Positions 57,201 to 64,000 of a stretch of 64,000 nt of DNA are shown here, piece after piece; the first letter of the stretch is position 1; every line of letters starts with the position of its first letter. Under the pieces are notes generated by a model, which was not told the origin of the DNA, did not search any database, and saw nothing but the letters and a program-made list of their open reading frames with translations. Made by a program: the position numbers and the translations under genes. This DNA is from DAOUBP01 sp964474695 (GTDB lineage: Bacteria; Chloroflexota; Anaerolineae; CG2-30-64-16): NCBI GenBank assembly GCA_964474695.1, contig CAYYTK010000016.1, forward strand, positions 1 to 64,000, read 5' to 3'.

Positions 57201-60200
57201 GCCCGCAGCGAGGGAGGCGACATCCACCGGCGGGTACGCGATGCTGTCGATGGAGAATTGCATCTTGAACGCGCCGGCTGCCGCCGAGCCTGTGTTTGCC
57301 AGCTCTGCCGTCATCGTGAACGGTTGATTCACCGCCGGCGGCGCTTCGACGGACAGCGAAGTGATCGTCAGGTCGGGGCCGACGACCGTATACGACACCG
57401 GGCCGCTGATGTTGTTTGTCTCATCGAGCTCGATGATCTCGCACTCCCAGTCGACATAAGCGCCAATGGTATGCGCGCCGACCGCGGGCACGGACATGGT
57501 GGCGGTCCGCTCCTCGGAGATGGCGCCGGCCGCCAGCCCGGCGGAGAACCCCAGGATTTGCGTGATCTCGCCGATCAGGTCGCAGCCGTTTGGGGTTGGC
57601 ATGCGGTCGCGGTAGAGCGCGATAAAGGGATAGACGCCCGCCGGAACCGCCGCGGTGCCCTGGTTCTTGATGCGGACCTTGACGGCCATCTCGGTGTCGG
57701 TGAACGCCACTGTGGTGGGGACGGTCAAGCTGTAGATCACCAGGTCGGGATAGGGGATCGCCGTCGGCGTGAAGGTCGCCGTAGGTGTGGCGGTCTCCGT
57801 CGGGGTCGGCGTTATCGTCGGCGTATTCGTGCTGGTGGCTGTAGGCGACGGCGTCGGCGTGTTGGTGGCGGTTGGGGTGGCGGTTGGGGTGGCGGTTGCA
57901 GTGGGCGTGGGCGTGGCGGTGAGGGTCTGCGTCGGCGTGGGCGTGATGCCGCTGACGGTGATGTAGACGGGGCCGAGGTCGTTGTTGGTCTCGTCCGATT
58001 CGTCGGTCCAATCCTGCGCGTCGACGCGCGCGTACAGGGGGTGATCGCCTGAGAGCGCCCAGCCCGGATGCGAGATGATGTAGGTCTCGGTTGCGCCGGC
58101 CGCCAGCTCGTAGGTGACGTGCTGGTCGTCCCAGCAGGAGTTCCACCCACTCCAGGGGCACTCGCCGGCGTAGGTGTAGAAAGCCGCCTCCAGGCCACCG
58201 GCGGCGATTTCGCCCTGGTTCTTGAGCGTGACGTGGATCTCGAACGGCGTATTCGGCTCCGGCTGGGCGGGGTCGGTGGTGAGGCTCTGCACCAGGAGGT
58301 CGGGCAGCGCGGTGTGGACGGTAACGGTGACGGGGCCGGCCACGTTGTTGCCGTCGTTACCTTCCGTCAGGTAGCACCCGGCGTCCGCCTTGGCATAGAC
58401 CGGATGGTCACCGGCCTCCGCGAAGCCGGCCGTCGTGACGACCACGGCGGCTGACGCGCCGGGCGCCAGCGGGGGCAGGAACTCCTCCCAGTCGTAGTCG
58501 CTGTCGCCCGGGCAATCCAGCGGGGCTGCGTCGAAGTAGACCCCGACGTTGGTCTCATTCGAGTACGCCGCGCCCTGGTTGCGGACGGTCACGGTGACGG
58601 TGACGGGCAAGGTGGCGCCCGGTTGCTCCGGCGACACGACGATGTTATCCACCACCAGGTCGGGGTAGAGCGGGTCACCGGCGGTTGTGATCGTCACCGG
58701 GCCGGCGTTGTTGTTGGTCTCTCCGGTCTCCCCTACATTGGTTTCCGGAACCTGGCAGCCGTTGTCCACCTGGGCGTACAGTTGGTGCGTTTCGCCGACC
58801 CCGAAGCCGAACGGCTCCAGCAGGTCGAGCGTGGTCGATGCGCCGGCGGCCAGGCCAGCTACCGTCGCTGCGTAGCGCGCCACGGCGGCGCAAGCTGCCG
58901 GCTCCTCCAGGTACACCCCGGTCGAGAAGCCGAGGACGTCATCCGCGCCCTGATTGGCGATCGTCACGTGGTAGGTGATCGGTTGGTTGGGCCGCGGTGC
59001 TGCCGGCTCCGCGACCAGAGCGGTGATGACCAGATCCGCGCTGAAGGCAGCCGCTTGGACGTCGAAGGAGAGCGGAGTGGGTGAGTTGTCGCTCTCGTCG
59101 GTTTCAGTCAGCTCGCAGGCGCTGTCGACCTGGGCCTGCAGGGTGTGCGCTCCGGCGGTGGCGAGGCCGGCATGATGCCGCGTGAAGGTGTACGAATCGC
59201 CGGCCGCCAGTGAGATGACTTCGGTCCCGGCCCATGCTCCCGCGCCGTTATCGCAGGCCGCGGGGGTGGCGTCCAGATAGATGTCGGCCAGGAAGTGGCC
59301 GGCGGTCGTAGGGCCGGAACCGGCGGCCGTGTTGCGGACCGTGACCGTCACGTCGAACGGCTGGCCCAGCTTCGGGCTCGGCGGGTTAAGGGTCAGGCTT
59401 TCGATTTGCAGATTGCGCGTAGGTGCGCTGATTTCCCGCTCGCGCAGCCAGATCTGGGTTTCTTCGCTTTCAGTGGGGGAGGCTGCGAACACGGCCCGGC
59501 TGCCATCGGTCGAAATCGCTCCGCCGTAGCCTTGCCCAGATGACGAGGGGAACTGCGAGCCGTCGGGCCGGAGCGAGAGCCGTTCAACTGCACCGGTCTC
59601 GCGGTCGTAGACGTAGGAGTCTTCGACGCCGTTGGTGTCTCCGCCACTGGGGCCAACAACGAGGTTATCAGCGTAGGAGGAGAAGGCGATAAAACGGCCG
59701 TCCGGCGAGATCGAGGGCTGGCGCGAGGGACCGTTGCCCTGGCCGCCCAGCCCGACTACCTGCCAGGTCGCACCGCTCCTGAGGTCGTGGATGAAGATGT
59801 CCTCCGCGTCGTTGGTGTCGCCGGCGGCGAGGTTATAGGAGTACGATTCGAACGTGACCCACCGGCATGCTCCGTCTTCATCGGTGGCGACCGTGACGTT
59901 CTTGGCGAACGATTCGGACTCGGCGCCTTCGCTCGAAACGGATGCTCGCTGGAACGTTCCCAACACCCGATCGTAGACGAAGGCGTCGTTCCAGTACCAG
60001 GTTGAATCGCCGGGCACCAGGTCTGTCGCGCCGGAGTGGAACCCGATACACCTGCCGTTGGCAGAGATGCTTGGGTAGGGCTGGCTATCGCTGATGGAGC
60101 CGCCTTCCGAGTTCGCGAACAGCCTGATCGTGGTGCCAGCAACGATGTCGCGCAGGTAGACGTCGGCGATGTAGTCTGACCCGTCGCTGACAAGGTTGGC

Positions 60201-63200
60201 CGCGTTGGATTCGAACACGACGTAGCGCCCATCGGCCGAGATGGCCGCATTGTAGGAGGTTGAGTCGCCTCCGGTGCCCTCCACCTCATCCGAGCTGACG
60301 GAGACGCGCTCGATGCTGCCGTCCTCGCAGTGGTACAGGAAGACGTCTGCAACCCCGTTGGTGTCGCCGCCGCCGCTAACGGCGACCAGGTTGCTGGCCC
60401 AGCTCGTGAAGGCTACGTGGCAGCCATCCGCAGAGATTGCCGGGGAGTAGGACCAGCTATCTGCCGGGCTGTCGTCATACCCCTGCGACACCAGCATAGT
60501 TGTGCCGGACACTGTGTCGCGCAGGAAGATATCCTGCGTTTCGTTGGTGTCGCCGGCGACCAGGTTCGACGATGTGGATGGGAAGGCAACGTAGCGTCCG
60601 TCACCGGACACCGCGCCGGCGTAGCCCTGCCCATAGCCGCCGCCGAGCGCCACGGAAATGAGCGAGGTTCCGGCCGAGGCCGGCAGGCTGAGGCTGGAAG
60701 GTTGAAGCGCGGAGGGTTTGGCCGAGCTGGGGCGAACGGTTCCGAGATCTCGTTCGGACGGCTCATCTTGCTGTGGATGCCGTACTGCGACCGGGGCTGG
60801 CAGCGGCTTGCTCCCTGAGCTGCGGGCGCTGTTCGGCGTTGACACTGGCGTTGGGGTCGTGATGACAGGCTGGGCGCCTGCAGCGTGCACGGTCGCGAGC
60901 GGGTAGAGGGCCAGGTCGATGCCGCGGGCTGAGGTGATCGCGGTGAGGCTGCCGATCAAGGTGGGACTGCCCGGCGTAGAGACATCGATGATCTGCAACC
61001 CGCCCGCGCCGTCGGCCACGTAGGCCAGCGTCCAGCTCACTACGGCGCTGCTCGCCAGCCCGGCGGTGTCGTACGCACCTACTTCACTCTGCGTCACGAA
61101 GAAGGGCAGGGTGCAGTCGGCGGTCAGGGTGTTCAGCCGGTTGTCATCGCCGAAGATCCCGGCATACCACGGGGCGTCGAAGGATGTGCGGCTGCTGATG
61201 ACGCCGACGCCGCAGGGTGATTTGAAGCCCTCTTCCTGCAGGTTGAAGTCTTGGGCGGTGGTCACGTAGTTGATGGAACCGGTGCTCTGTTGGGTGCGCG
61301 TGAGGGCCAGCCGCGGGGCCAGGGTGTCCACACCGCCCTCCCAGATGCCGAGCCGTGCTGAGCCGACATGCCCTCCCTCATCCTGGCCGCGCAGATCGAG
61401 CCGGTATGCGCCTTCCAATCCTGCCGGGACTCCGGCGGTCCAGCCTGTCTCAGCAACCCCTGCGCCGCTGGCGGTCAGCTCGACCGGCCGGAAACCATCC
61501 GCCGCCAACGCGGCTACTTCGACCGCGCTCAAGGTCCGCGGCCAAATGCGCGCCTCGTCCAGCCTGCCGCGGAAGTAGAGCGCGGTCGTGCCGGCCGTGA
61601 CGGTGGCATCCAGCTTGCCGAAGGTGGTGTGGCTGGTGATGCCTGGGGCCGCGGCCAGCGCTACTGCGGCCGTTGGCGCGGCCGCGCCAACCGGAGCCGG
61701 GTCAGGGACGATCGCCCGCACTTCCACATCAGACGCACCGCAGAAGGTGAGCGGTGCGGTGATGATCCGGTAGGCGCGGCCGGCCACCGGCACACCGGAC
61801 CAAACCCGCGCGCCGTCGATCCAGACCTCGTAGCCGCGCGCGTTGAACTGCTCCGGGGTGAAGGTCAGCTCGGCGAGGTTCGCACACGACTCCTTGCCGC
61901 TCGCGGCGGCATTGAGCGTCTCGGTTGCCCCGCGGCCGATGTCGAAGCGGCGCATGGGCGCGGGCAGTTTGCCGGCCAGGGCGGCCGTCTCATACACCGG
62001 CGCACCGTTCACATAGATCGTGTAGGTCGTGCCATCGAAGGTCGCGGCCACGTGGTTCCATGCGTTACCGGTCAGCACGTCGTCCGTGGTGAGACTCTGG
62101 ACCGCGGACCCATCGCCGAACCCCGCCCTGAGCTGTGTCTGATTCACCACTTCCAGGAAGGGATACTGGCCCGCGAGGCCGCCGTAGGCCGCGCTGCTGA
62201 AAACGGGATAGCTCTCGGTGTTCTCGGGGCTGGGGTAGACCCAGGCGGCTTGGGTGAACTTGCCGTGGCTCAGGTCCAGGCCCAGATCAGATGCGACGGT
62301 GACATAGTCCCCGATGCCATCCAGCGCCAACGACTGGCTGCCAACCTGGCCGGCCGCGGCTTTGCTGCCCGTGTTATCGGTAACTAGCTGCCCGGCGTGG
62401 CCCGCGCCCGAGCCATCTTTGAGCGATCTTGCACCGGCCAACGGCTGATCCTCGAAGGACAACTGCAGGACGGCGCCGTTGCCGCGGACCAGCCCGGCGA
62501 CCTCGTAGGCATCCAGGCCGCGGTCGAAGATGCGCACATCGTTGAGCCAGCCGCGGAACGGCGACCAGTAGGGGCTGCTGTTGGCCTGCCGGTTAGAGCC
62601 GATCCAGAGGGACGAGCCGGCGTCGATGAGGTTCAGGTCTTGCCCCATCGAGGCGTAGGTGGTGACGGCGCCGTCGATGTAGACGCGCAGCACTTTGTCG
62701 GTCCGGACCAGCGCCAGATGATGCCACGCATCGGGCGCGATCTGGCCGGCATCCGCCAGGAGGTGACTGGTGGCGCCATTCAGCGTGAGGTCCACCGCCA
62801 GGTGGTTGTTGGTGATGAGCCGGAGCGAGAAGTCGTCGCCGCTGCTGCCGCTAACACCGTTGCTCCAGTGGAACAGGTCTTTGTTGGCGTTGGAGCCGTC
62901 CGGCTTCACCCACAAGGCCAGGGTGAAGTCGCCCCGGCCGAAGTCGAAATCGGAGGAATCGGGGATCTCGATGGCATCGTCAACGCCATCGAAGTATGGG
63001 CCGCGGCCCAGGTGGCCCTGCTGGCCGGTGGCCGGACACCGGCCGCCGCCGCTGTCGCCCAGGCAGACGCCGTTGTGGCCGCGCGCTGTCCGGTCAACAA
63101 AGGTGATCGTTTCGTTCGCGACCTGCGTGTCAGACAGCGGCAGGAAGGCGATCTGATCGGGCAGCGTCTCGTTGAAGAACGGCGAGCCGGGGAAAGTGGC

Positions 63201-64000
63201 CACGAAAGCGACCTCGGCTCCTGCGACGCCGGCCACATCGGCCGACGCGCCGCAGAGGTCGGCGTCCGCGGTGAACGTCATCCCGTCCTGCCCCGCGGCC
63301 CAATTGCCCATTGGGCTGCGGCACACCCGCGCCTCGCCGGTCACCAGGCTGGCCGCGTCGCCGGTGATGCTGACGTCGCACGGCGCGCCGCGGTGCGTCT
63401 GACCCTGCCAGCGGAGCGTCTGTGTTGCGGTGATGAGTTGGCCGGCCGCGATGGAAAGAAGCTCGAGGTCGTTGCAGCGAATGGCCACGCCCACCTGGTC
63501 GCCCAGGCCGTCGGGGGTCGTCCAGGTCACCTCCACGTTCACGGGCTGCTCAGTCACGTCGCCGTGGAGCGTCACTTCGCCGTTGATGGGTGAGTCGCCG
63601 GTCGAGGCTGCGGCCTGGTCGGCGGTCCGGCGCGCCGCCAACATAGCGCCCGGGGGTATTTCGAGATGGGTGTTCGCGATAGGCCCTTGGGCGTCGACCT
63701 GGACTGCGCTCTCGAATGTCGTACGATGGGCCGCGCGCTGATCTTCGCTCAACTGAGACTGGCTGGCGATGCCATCTTCCGCCTCGACGCGCAGGGTGAA
63801 CGGGCCGCTGGGCTTGCTCTCGGTAAAGATATAGTCGACCGACCAGGCGTCACCCGCTAAGGTGGCGTACTGGGGACTGAGGCCGATCGTGCCGCCGTTC
63901 TCGTCGAGCAGGGTCACCCTCACGGTGTTCGTGACCACTCCGCTCGGTGCGGACCCGTCCGCGAGCAGGGGATCGGTCACGGTGCCGGCCACGGCAATCG
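45273..64000 (-). CDS. Giant multidomain secreted/surface protein (partial, 5' end beyond the window)
   Basis: At least 6,240 codons without a stop. In order from the right edge: Ig-like sequence, two LamG-like domains (roughly 63130-61550; DGVDDAIEIPDSSDFDFGRG), one LVIVD unit (about 61040-60955), a TolB-like propeller (about 60680-59430; GAVSGDGRYVAFPSTSSNLV), 21 CARDB repeats (about 59430-51600; pattern PDLVI..., ...VRNxG..., ADYxC...NN) interrupted once by a Thr/Pro linker (about 57960-57760), five or six LVIVD units (about 51520-50700), Ig-like domains, a DOMON/CBM9-like region (about 49540-48880), a P-domain-like module (about 47860-47370), more Ig-like sequence, and an Fn3-like end with RRTWLPLVIAE. 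No catalytic site recognised; likely an adhesin or surface-layer filament. The signal peptide, if any, is outside the window. Confidence 0.9.
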   Translation of the reverse strand, partial: IAVAGTVTDPLLADGSAPSGVVTNTVRVTLLDENGGTIGLSPQYATLAGDAWSVDYIFTESKPSGPFTLRVEAEDGIASQSQLSEDQRAAHRTTFESAVQVDAQGPIANTHLEIPPGAMLAARRTADQAAASTGDSPINGEVTLHGDVTEQPVNVEVTWTTPDGLGDQVGVAIRCNDLELLSIAAGQLITATQTLRWQGQTHRGAPCDVSITGDAASLVTGEARVCRSPMGNWAAGQDGMTFTADADLCGASADVAGVAGAEVAFVATFPGSPFFNETLPDQIAFLPLSDTQVANETITFVDRTARGHNGVCLGDSGGGRCPATGQQGHLGRGPYFDGVDDAIEIPDSSDFDFGRGDFTLALWVKPDGSNANKDLFHWSNGVSGSSGDDFSLRLITNNHLAVDLTLNGATSHLLADAGQIAPDAWHHLALVRTDKVLRVYIDGAVTTYASMGQDLNLIDAGSSLWIGSNRQANSSPYWSPFRGWLNDVRIFDRGLDAYEVAGLVRGNGAVLQLSFEDQPLAGARSLKDGSGAGHAGQLVTDNTGSKAAAGQVGSQSLALDGIGDYVTVASDLGLDLSHGKFTQAAWVYPSPENTESYPVFSSAAYGGLAGQYPFLEVVNQTQLRAGFGDGSAVQSLTTDDVLTGNAWNHVAATFDGTTYTIYVNGAPVYETAALAGKLPAPMRRFDIGRGATETLNAAASGKESCANLAELTFTPEQFNARGYEVWIDGARVWSGVPVAGRAYRIITAPLTFCGASDVEVRAIVPDPAPVGAAAPTAAVALAAAPGITSHTTFGKLDATVTAGTTALYFRGRLDEARIWPRTLSAVEVAALAADGFRPVELTASGAGVAETGWTAGVPAGLEGAYRLDLRGQDEGGHVGSARLGIWEGGVDTLAPRLALTRTQQSTGSINYVTTAQDFNLQEEGFKSPCGVGVISSRTSFDAPWYAGIFGDDNRLNTLTADCTLPFFVTQSEVGAYDTAGLASSAVVSWTLAYVADGAGGLQIIDVSTPGSPTLIGSLTAITSARGIDLALYPLATVHAAGAQPVITTPTPVSTPNSARSSGSKPLPAPVAVRHPQQDEPSERDLGTVRPSSAKPSALQPSSLSLPASAGTSLISVALGGGYGQGYAGAVSGDGRYVAFPSTSSNLVAGDTNETQDIFLRDTVSGTTMLVSQGYDDSPADSWSYSPAISADGCHVAFTSWASNLVAVSGGGDTNGVADVFLYHCEDGSIERVSVSSDEVEGTGGDSTSYNAAISADGRYVVFESNAANLVSDGSDYIADVYLRDIVAGTTIRLFANSEGGSISDSQPYPSISANGRCIGFHSGATDLVPGDSTWYWNDAFVYDRVLGTFQRASVSSEGAESESFAKNVTVATDEDGACRWVTFESYSYNLAAGDTNDAEDIFIHDLRSGATWQVVGLGGQGNGPSRQPSISPDGRFIAFSSYADNLVVGPSGGDTNGVEDSYVYDRETGAVERLSLRPDGSQFPSSSGQGYGGAISTDGSRAVFAASPTESEETQIWLREREISAPTRNLQIESLTLNPPSPKLGQPFDVTVTVRNTAAGSGPTTAGHFLADIYLDATPAACDNGAGAWAGTEVISLAAGDSYTFTRHHAGLATAGAHTLQAQVDSACELTETDESDNSPTPLSFDVQAAAFSADLVITALVAEPAAPRPNQPITYHVTIANQGADDVLGFSTGVYLEEPAACAAVARYAATVAGLAAGASTTLDLLEPFGFGVGETHQLYAQVDNGCQVPETNVGETGETNNNAGPVTITTAGDPLYPDLVVDNIVVSPEQPGATLPVTVTVTVRNQGAAYSNETNVGVYFDAAPLDCPGDSDYDWEEFLPPLAPGASAAVVVTTAGFAEAGDHPVYAKADAGCYLTEGNDGNNVAGPVTVTVHTALPDLLVQSLTTDPAQPEPNTPFEIHVTLKNQGEIAAGGLEAAFYTYAGECPWSGWNSCWDDQHVTYELAAGATETYIISHPGWALSGDHPLYARVDAQDWTDESDETNNDLGPVYITVSGITPTPTQTLTATPTPTATATPTATPTATNTPTPSPTATSTNTPTITPTPTETATPTATFTPTAIPYPDLVIYSLTVPTTVAFTDTEMAVKVRIKNQGTAAVPAGVYPFIALYRDRMPTPNGCDLIGEITQILGFSAGLAAGAISEERTATMSVPAVGAHTIGAYVDWECEIIELDETNNISGPVSYTVVGPDLTITSLSVEAPPAVNQPFTMTAELANTGSAAAGAFKMQFSIDSIAYPPVDVASLAAGATKTVTKTLIVSNYADHSVTGFADYLNTVTETNETNNTAGPVTFHVPYPDLVIDSITPSPTNPQPGQAMTYTVNVRNAGAGASTAGGYLGLFIDHPPDQCDDTQWADSDAIPALAPGAEIAIVMGAPGSYATAGYHQVYAYADYQCDLTESNEYNNDAETQIYVTDLLPDLILDSIVMTPTTVYAGEPVSFVVTLHNGGDEGAPTTWSGVYLDPAAPYPACPGAGIPDLVEHVPYLAIGASYTYTVTHILDEGPHVAYALADYGCSVNEVQEANNYALLDLTILPERDPDLVVTSLAAHTPVYADSSFSVTVTVQNQGDEPTTSVSSVAIYVDHPVSGPGDMGWANTATVPTLGAGGSYTATVVIPAGIVTAVGAHALWAYADYTDLVAEDNDTLTGEINNAFGPAAFTAEWPPLPDLFLTGVDVQGATEDIPAREAITYTVHVRNDGPAASSAASLALFADPDEPPMACNAVGAFGFDTIPAIPAGGSVDVVVNTAGFTTPDTYNVWAFADYTCHYDEYQDRESNNQYALNVVVGPPRLADLRVTALAPVNGVDVIAGKYFTLTVDVLNEGNRSSLGTKLGVYTGTLPIDPDPLQARQAAVGPLALNESTQVDVVGVKIDIPGVQHIWAIADFFSQEEESDETDNVYTGTVTVLAPNLAVTGLTLQPATDLHAQEYFTATVTVLSNGDIPSKATWLDLSLDGEVQVAKQVPALDYGQSTVLEFRGRQFATEGEHTVSVLADPDGDIIETDEADNQAEITLDVLPPLLSNLKIVNFSADTLTPAAGDNVNFALVIKNEGTARTNSITYAGLYFDYAAEPTCGQYDIRSAYIPVLAVNQVYTVTWSVPFSTAGSHTARAFVDYACAVTESTETDNTAGPLNFTVAETRKPDLRITSITADPASPAANEYVHYTVHLVNEGNARHYLKSFLGLYKDTPPAECTAGAEFSGIEIPDIEPGASVDLTMFSYGFTADEQGQHDIYGYADYGCNVEESDEEDNTFGPLSITVGAPKTRDLVIDDVTVAPEQTSIGQPVQYAITVRNAGTGGTPSRSFLGLYLDRDPVGCPYSSSPDVGDRVAEIPPLAAGATQTFTLTTSFTTEGTHEASVYLDYGCTLDEPKDNNASGPYSVEIGPRTYPNLAIVDFRVASDEPAIGQPVDIIVEVQNQGTDPFHGPLQPGVGLYKDILPTDCATHVELPDWGQPLAALDIGETAYYTFTKIFDSTPVELYAAVDYGCAVSEPNEDDNAAGPLSLVLTDTVKPDLKITNVAWTPIDPLAGQPIAFDLWVRNMAYAPGNAGAIAGVSKLGLYIDPGHVPTCDDTPYAEVEIINLAPLASVELGIGGALADQAQHFVYLMADSHCVVDEMTESNNVYGPIVFYPDNYQRPDLEVISVTSDPSPVYQMSPITHTVRVQNSGVAANAATELAIYSQGTDWPVCGDTQYDDRITVPAIPPGAYRDVQVVFDRGWAATGSKFVVAVVDWQCTLPELNDDEYQNNNENNAGYTWVNVVTELPDLAIQNVTYTPASISAGEGVSLEVTIKNLGDAAAPTTSALGVFVDEAFEACVTVDPAGGWTPVPALAVGASTTLNIQVPGAAFDPAWVSGHDVYLFENYRCSGTEWNNVNNGHGPISIGALRPDLAIESMTIAVSGSGSVHARQPVTYTLRISNRGDGPSTAVQLGISSAEYPDSCGETTWDFTPVTVPTLAAGASTVLTLPAPAWTEPGEQWAYAILDTACNLADQESNLNNNRFGPLKVFVGDPLLPDLVVDGVSSYPDNPDTGDPVHYVVQVRNAGTAPSAVSQAGIFRNKSPQPGCSVVPDVTVNVPELAVGASAAVELTETIQTTGWYYISAMADSACSVEEWSAAEYNNTRGPILIEIGDAGVEPTPTPEPTPTPEPGTRYAFVAAGATGLQAVDVSDPSAPQAPIVGAVPGEANDVVVIEPGDHKYALVAAGSMGLQVVDVTDVNNMVVVGAYDTPGNAVGVAVNDAATGGNYAYLADSKVGAGKSALRIIDITDPTHPLAPKTGGSFYYTDGMAYDVAVYSDDADGMYAAIADGSPGLIIIDVADPANPALVKVYNTPGEARGVSVGAAPTTAPGQIWAYVADGSWGLHVINVTDPASPQWVSTTQTPGTALNIAVARGTTTGADQALSFLSSDDKGLRLVNPVIVGSEAAACDTAGNCATTEVAGSGGAAAATASPAEMLPMVAGEAGVVPDWMRAIAAADGEENVYVMFTSPPGVVDSLATLKVAGEAEAFVSTLRSLVVKMDGSSLLSYTWVPGATSKSIWTKDWTPTSDGAHLLTATVTNQDNASSNASFSFIVDAGSPEITVDPVLITGERYHEPRTLDLGGTITDAAGVVNVEWRVGGSGDGCTLAACTQWNPAVLAQSDGSPVDAASGLVTNGLWKALWTLDEGELPDGDSFTVRARATDIGGHVTETSATVTVDVLPPAPVIMTATSGGNTIPAGGVIDPADGLTLAWSPVSGSGDGSGVSGYDLRWTSQVTGTLVADTAEAFLPSDTLASSFTLDEGLGEGQKVIAHLTSKDVYNQQRTQTFVAFADGPLTPDYVWLDELTNAVPFGSSDCSLLGVDRRAARHAVGNAALSAEQALRASWNEAALRLSWTGANWDSDGDLFIYLDTIPGSGSTQAFDPYPATAGQSNITLPNGSGSAGMGADRLVWVRNAGEALLLTWDGSAWGEGAALNAEHYRFDAAQLVTDLYLPFAELGISAPASSALDLVALASEEDALYLWATLPNTNPLNSTRSITGIAGASTLAFDLTQRYHWDGAGPGLCPNGSTGSGGSGSDRYGDTDLQWRLSADPAATSYGFIEDGFTSQQNLLIENAAPPADMPVQLGLPAVKPVGAGDAINYTLKVHNFGADTATGVTALLAAHYALQLVSAANVPIGDIPPGGDGSVTFTAAVNATAESWAVLAVEVYDATHPAGVSEPIEWLWAHHPVDREAPQFFGMTRPGYVVAPGETLAAGYAFDEAGISSVSLAVDGALAANCSPTAPDAGQWSCPWTVVGSHDQVLQVTLQAEDTLAQTSAWSASLPFVVDAEPPEITIDTAATGLASGGVTRGAVRLYGDVSDTRGLGRVEVCAPAGAGADNCENAELQPVTRPAGAIIDDVPAAPIAIADACGDASVVRTFTVAESFTVGQVSLGFTAEHPDRNELQVDLTSPNGTTVRVLDTIGGDEVTQRYANYDVLLADTNATELRSSLGNHDPQPPYFDRAVRPAAPLLAFAGANSAGVWTLTICDSESNANNESETDSRSYYRARLDLSARDALPLTARWTYANHGAAAHPSDEVDNVQQTMLIYAVDAVGNRTTTPVTFDAWVDNVAPVLTVTDHLSSMTLSQSMTVISGTVTDGSPTINVVLQILAPDGSRSNLAAARDGQNWWYDLTAQMPGDYTLWVAATDAAGNTTTAGPFTLEVTCIDAHLVAALISAEPSTSSPRSVMLTAAITNTGAATVNAGLPVEFSSGIEPIGSVLTTQPIAANQSVTVTFEWPAGDPGDYDIVVSPNAVSGSGAGQHMGLCTQTAGTVQTVTVLDLPLVDRWNLVSTYVNPGNTNIEVVQRPINGAYGVIKSYDNGPTGPRWLSYDPAPGSDTLNNVDAQHGYWIRANEGISPTLRIVGKKLAEDTALTLDAGWNLVSYLPRTSIPVTQALVGIAGQYLAVHGFHDGALSFYPDLIDSELNTLAVMEPLHGYWIKTATTVTLQYSNTLETLPTLVNSSTGSPNVSPTEQWITLYSTDTTFQGSPVPEGAVIAVFAVSGSGSVQCGEFTVSDSGGAPPGRYGLMACYRDDPTTPDVQEGAAAGDPLTFTINGIGSLAYARSLNGVPVDPDTPIVWSQNLDRWEVDIYVSPLAVDLAFFTAQAEGDAVRLTWETVSEVDHSGFNLYRGSTAEGPWAQLNDTLIVSPVPGATDGQHYEWLDTDPLADSIYWYQLEALNLDNEVRIVGQASIQLNQVPPSTRRTWLPLVIAE

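Noticed and set aside
57760..57960. CRISPR-like or minisatellite array
   Set aside because: It is the Thr/Pro linker of the giant protein: short ACP/ACG/CCG codon repeats without direct repeat-spacer structure.

Overview
High-GC bacterial DNA, most likely from a Chloroflexota chromosome (Anaerolineae-like or a related class). The lineage call is an inference from secreted proteins with long Thr/Pro 'TPTATP' linkers, a short C-terminal Y/W-L-P-L-V tail on two unrelated exported proteins, many universal-stress-protein (USP) fusions, and the mix of transporter families. No rRNA, tRNA, CRISPR array, transposase or phage module was seen. The window is chromosomal, with several decayed gene fragments at operon borders.

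Region 1 (1-8.6 kb, + strand): a PocR-domain regulator, then an octaheme cytochrome c, a heptaheme cytochrome c fused to a membrane cytochrome b (interrupted by a one-base frameshift in a G run), two YeeE/YedE permease halves (the second fused to a rhodanese-like domain without its cysteine), a tandem DUF4405 membrane cytochrome-like protein and a small exported protein. Together they look like a quinol-linked respiratory or detoxification module for a sulfur oxyanion (tetrathionate, thiosulfate or sulfite).

Region 2 (8.6-18.1 kb): on the minus strand a USP-USP-DUF389-SH3 fusion and a ClC channel, downstream of a divergent LacI-family regulator with a palindromic operator between the two promoters. 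A broken methyltransferase follows, then an APC-type permease fused to two USP domains and preceded by an array of CAATCC-N3-GGATTG palindromes.

Region 3 (17.9-37 kb, minus strand): a small Cys-pair protein, an NHL beta-propeller protein, a small membrane protein, an ArsB/NhaD-type transporter, a CBS-pair protein, an oligopeptide/dipeptide ABC transporter (SBP, two permeases, two ATPases) with a USP and a UPF0316 protein embedded in it, a baeRF-like protein, a USP-USP-GpgS-like glycosyltransferase fusion, a receiver protein, an M29 aminopeptidase, and a response regulator/histidine kinase pair.

Region 4 (37-45 kb, mostly +): an asparagine-synthase-like enzyme without its N-terminal Cys, a tandem c-di-AMP receptor (DarA-like) protein, a PII-like protein, a CaCA cation exchanger, a small four-helix membrane protein, a YjbQ protein, a MetH-activation-domain protein (minus strand), a family 2 glycosyltransferase and a nucleotide-sugar epimerase.

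Region 5 (45.3-64 kb, minus strand): one uninterrupted reading frame of more than 6,200 codons running off the right edge. It encodes a giant secreted surface protein with LamG-like domains, a TolB-like propeller, 21 CARDB repeats, LVIVD repeats, Ig-like domains, a P-domain-like module and a C-terminal Fn3-like domain.

The best candidates for undescribed biology are the octaheme/cytochrome b/YedE-rhodanese operon, the tandem DarA + PII-like + CaCA cluster, the USP-GpgS fusion with a degenerate catalytic motif, and the giant protein's apparently interrupted LVIVD propeller.
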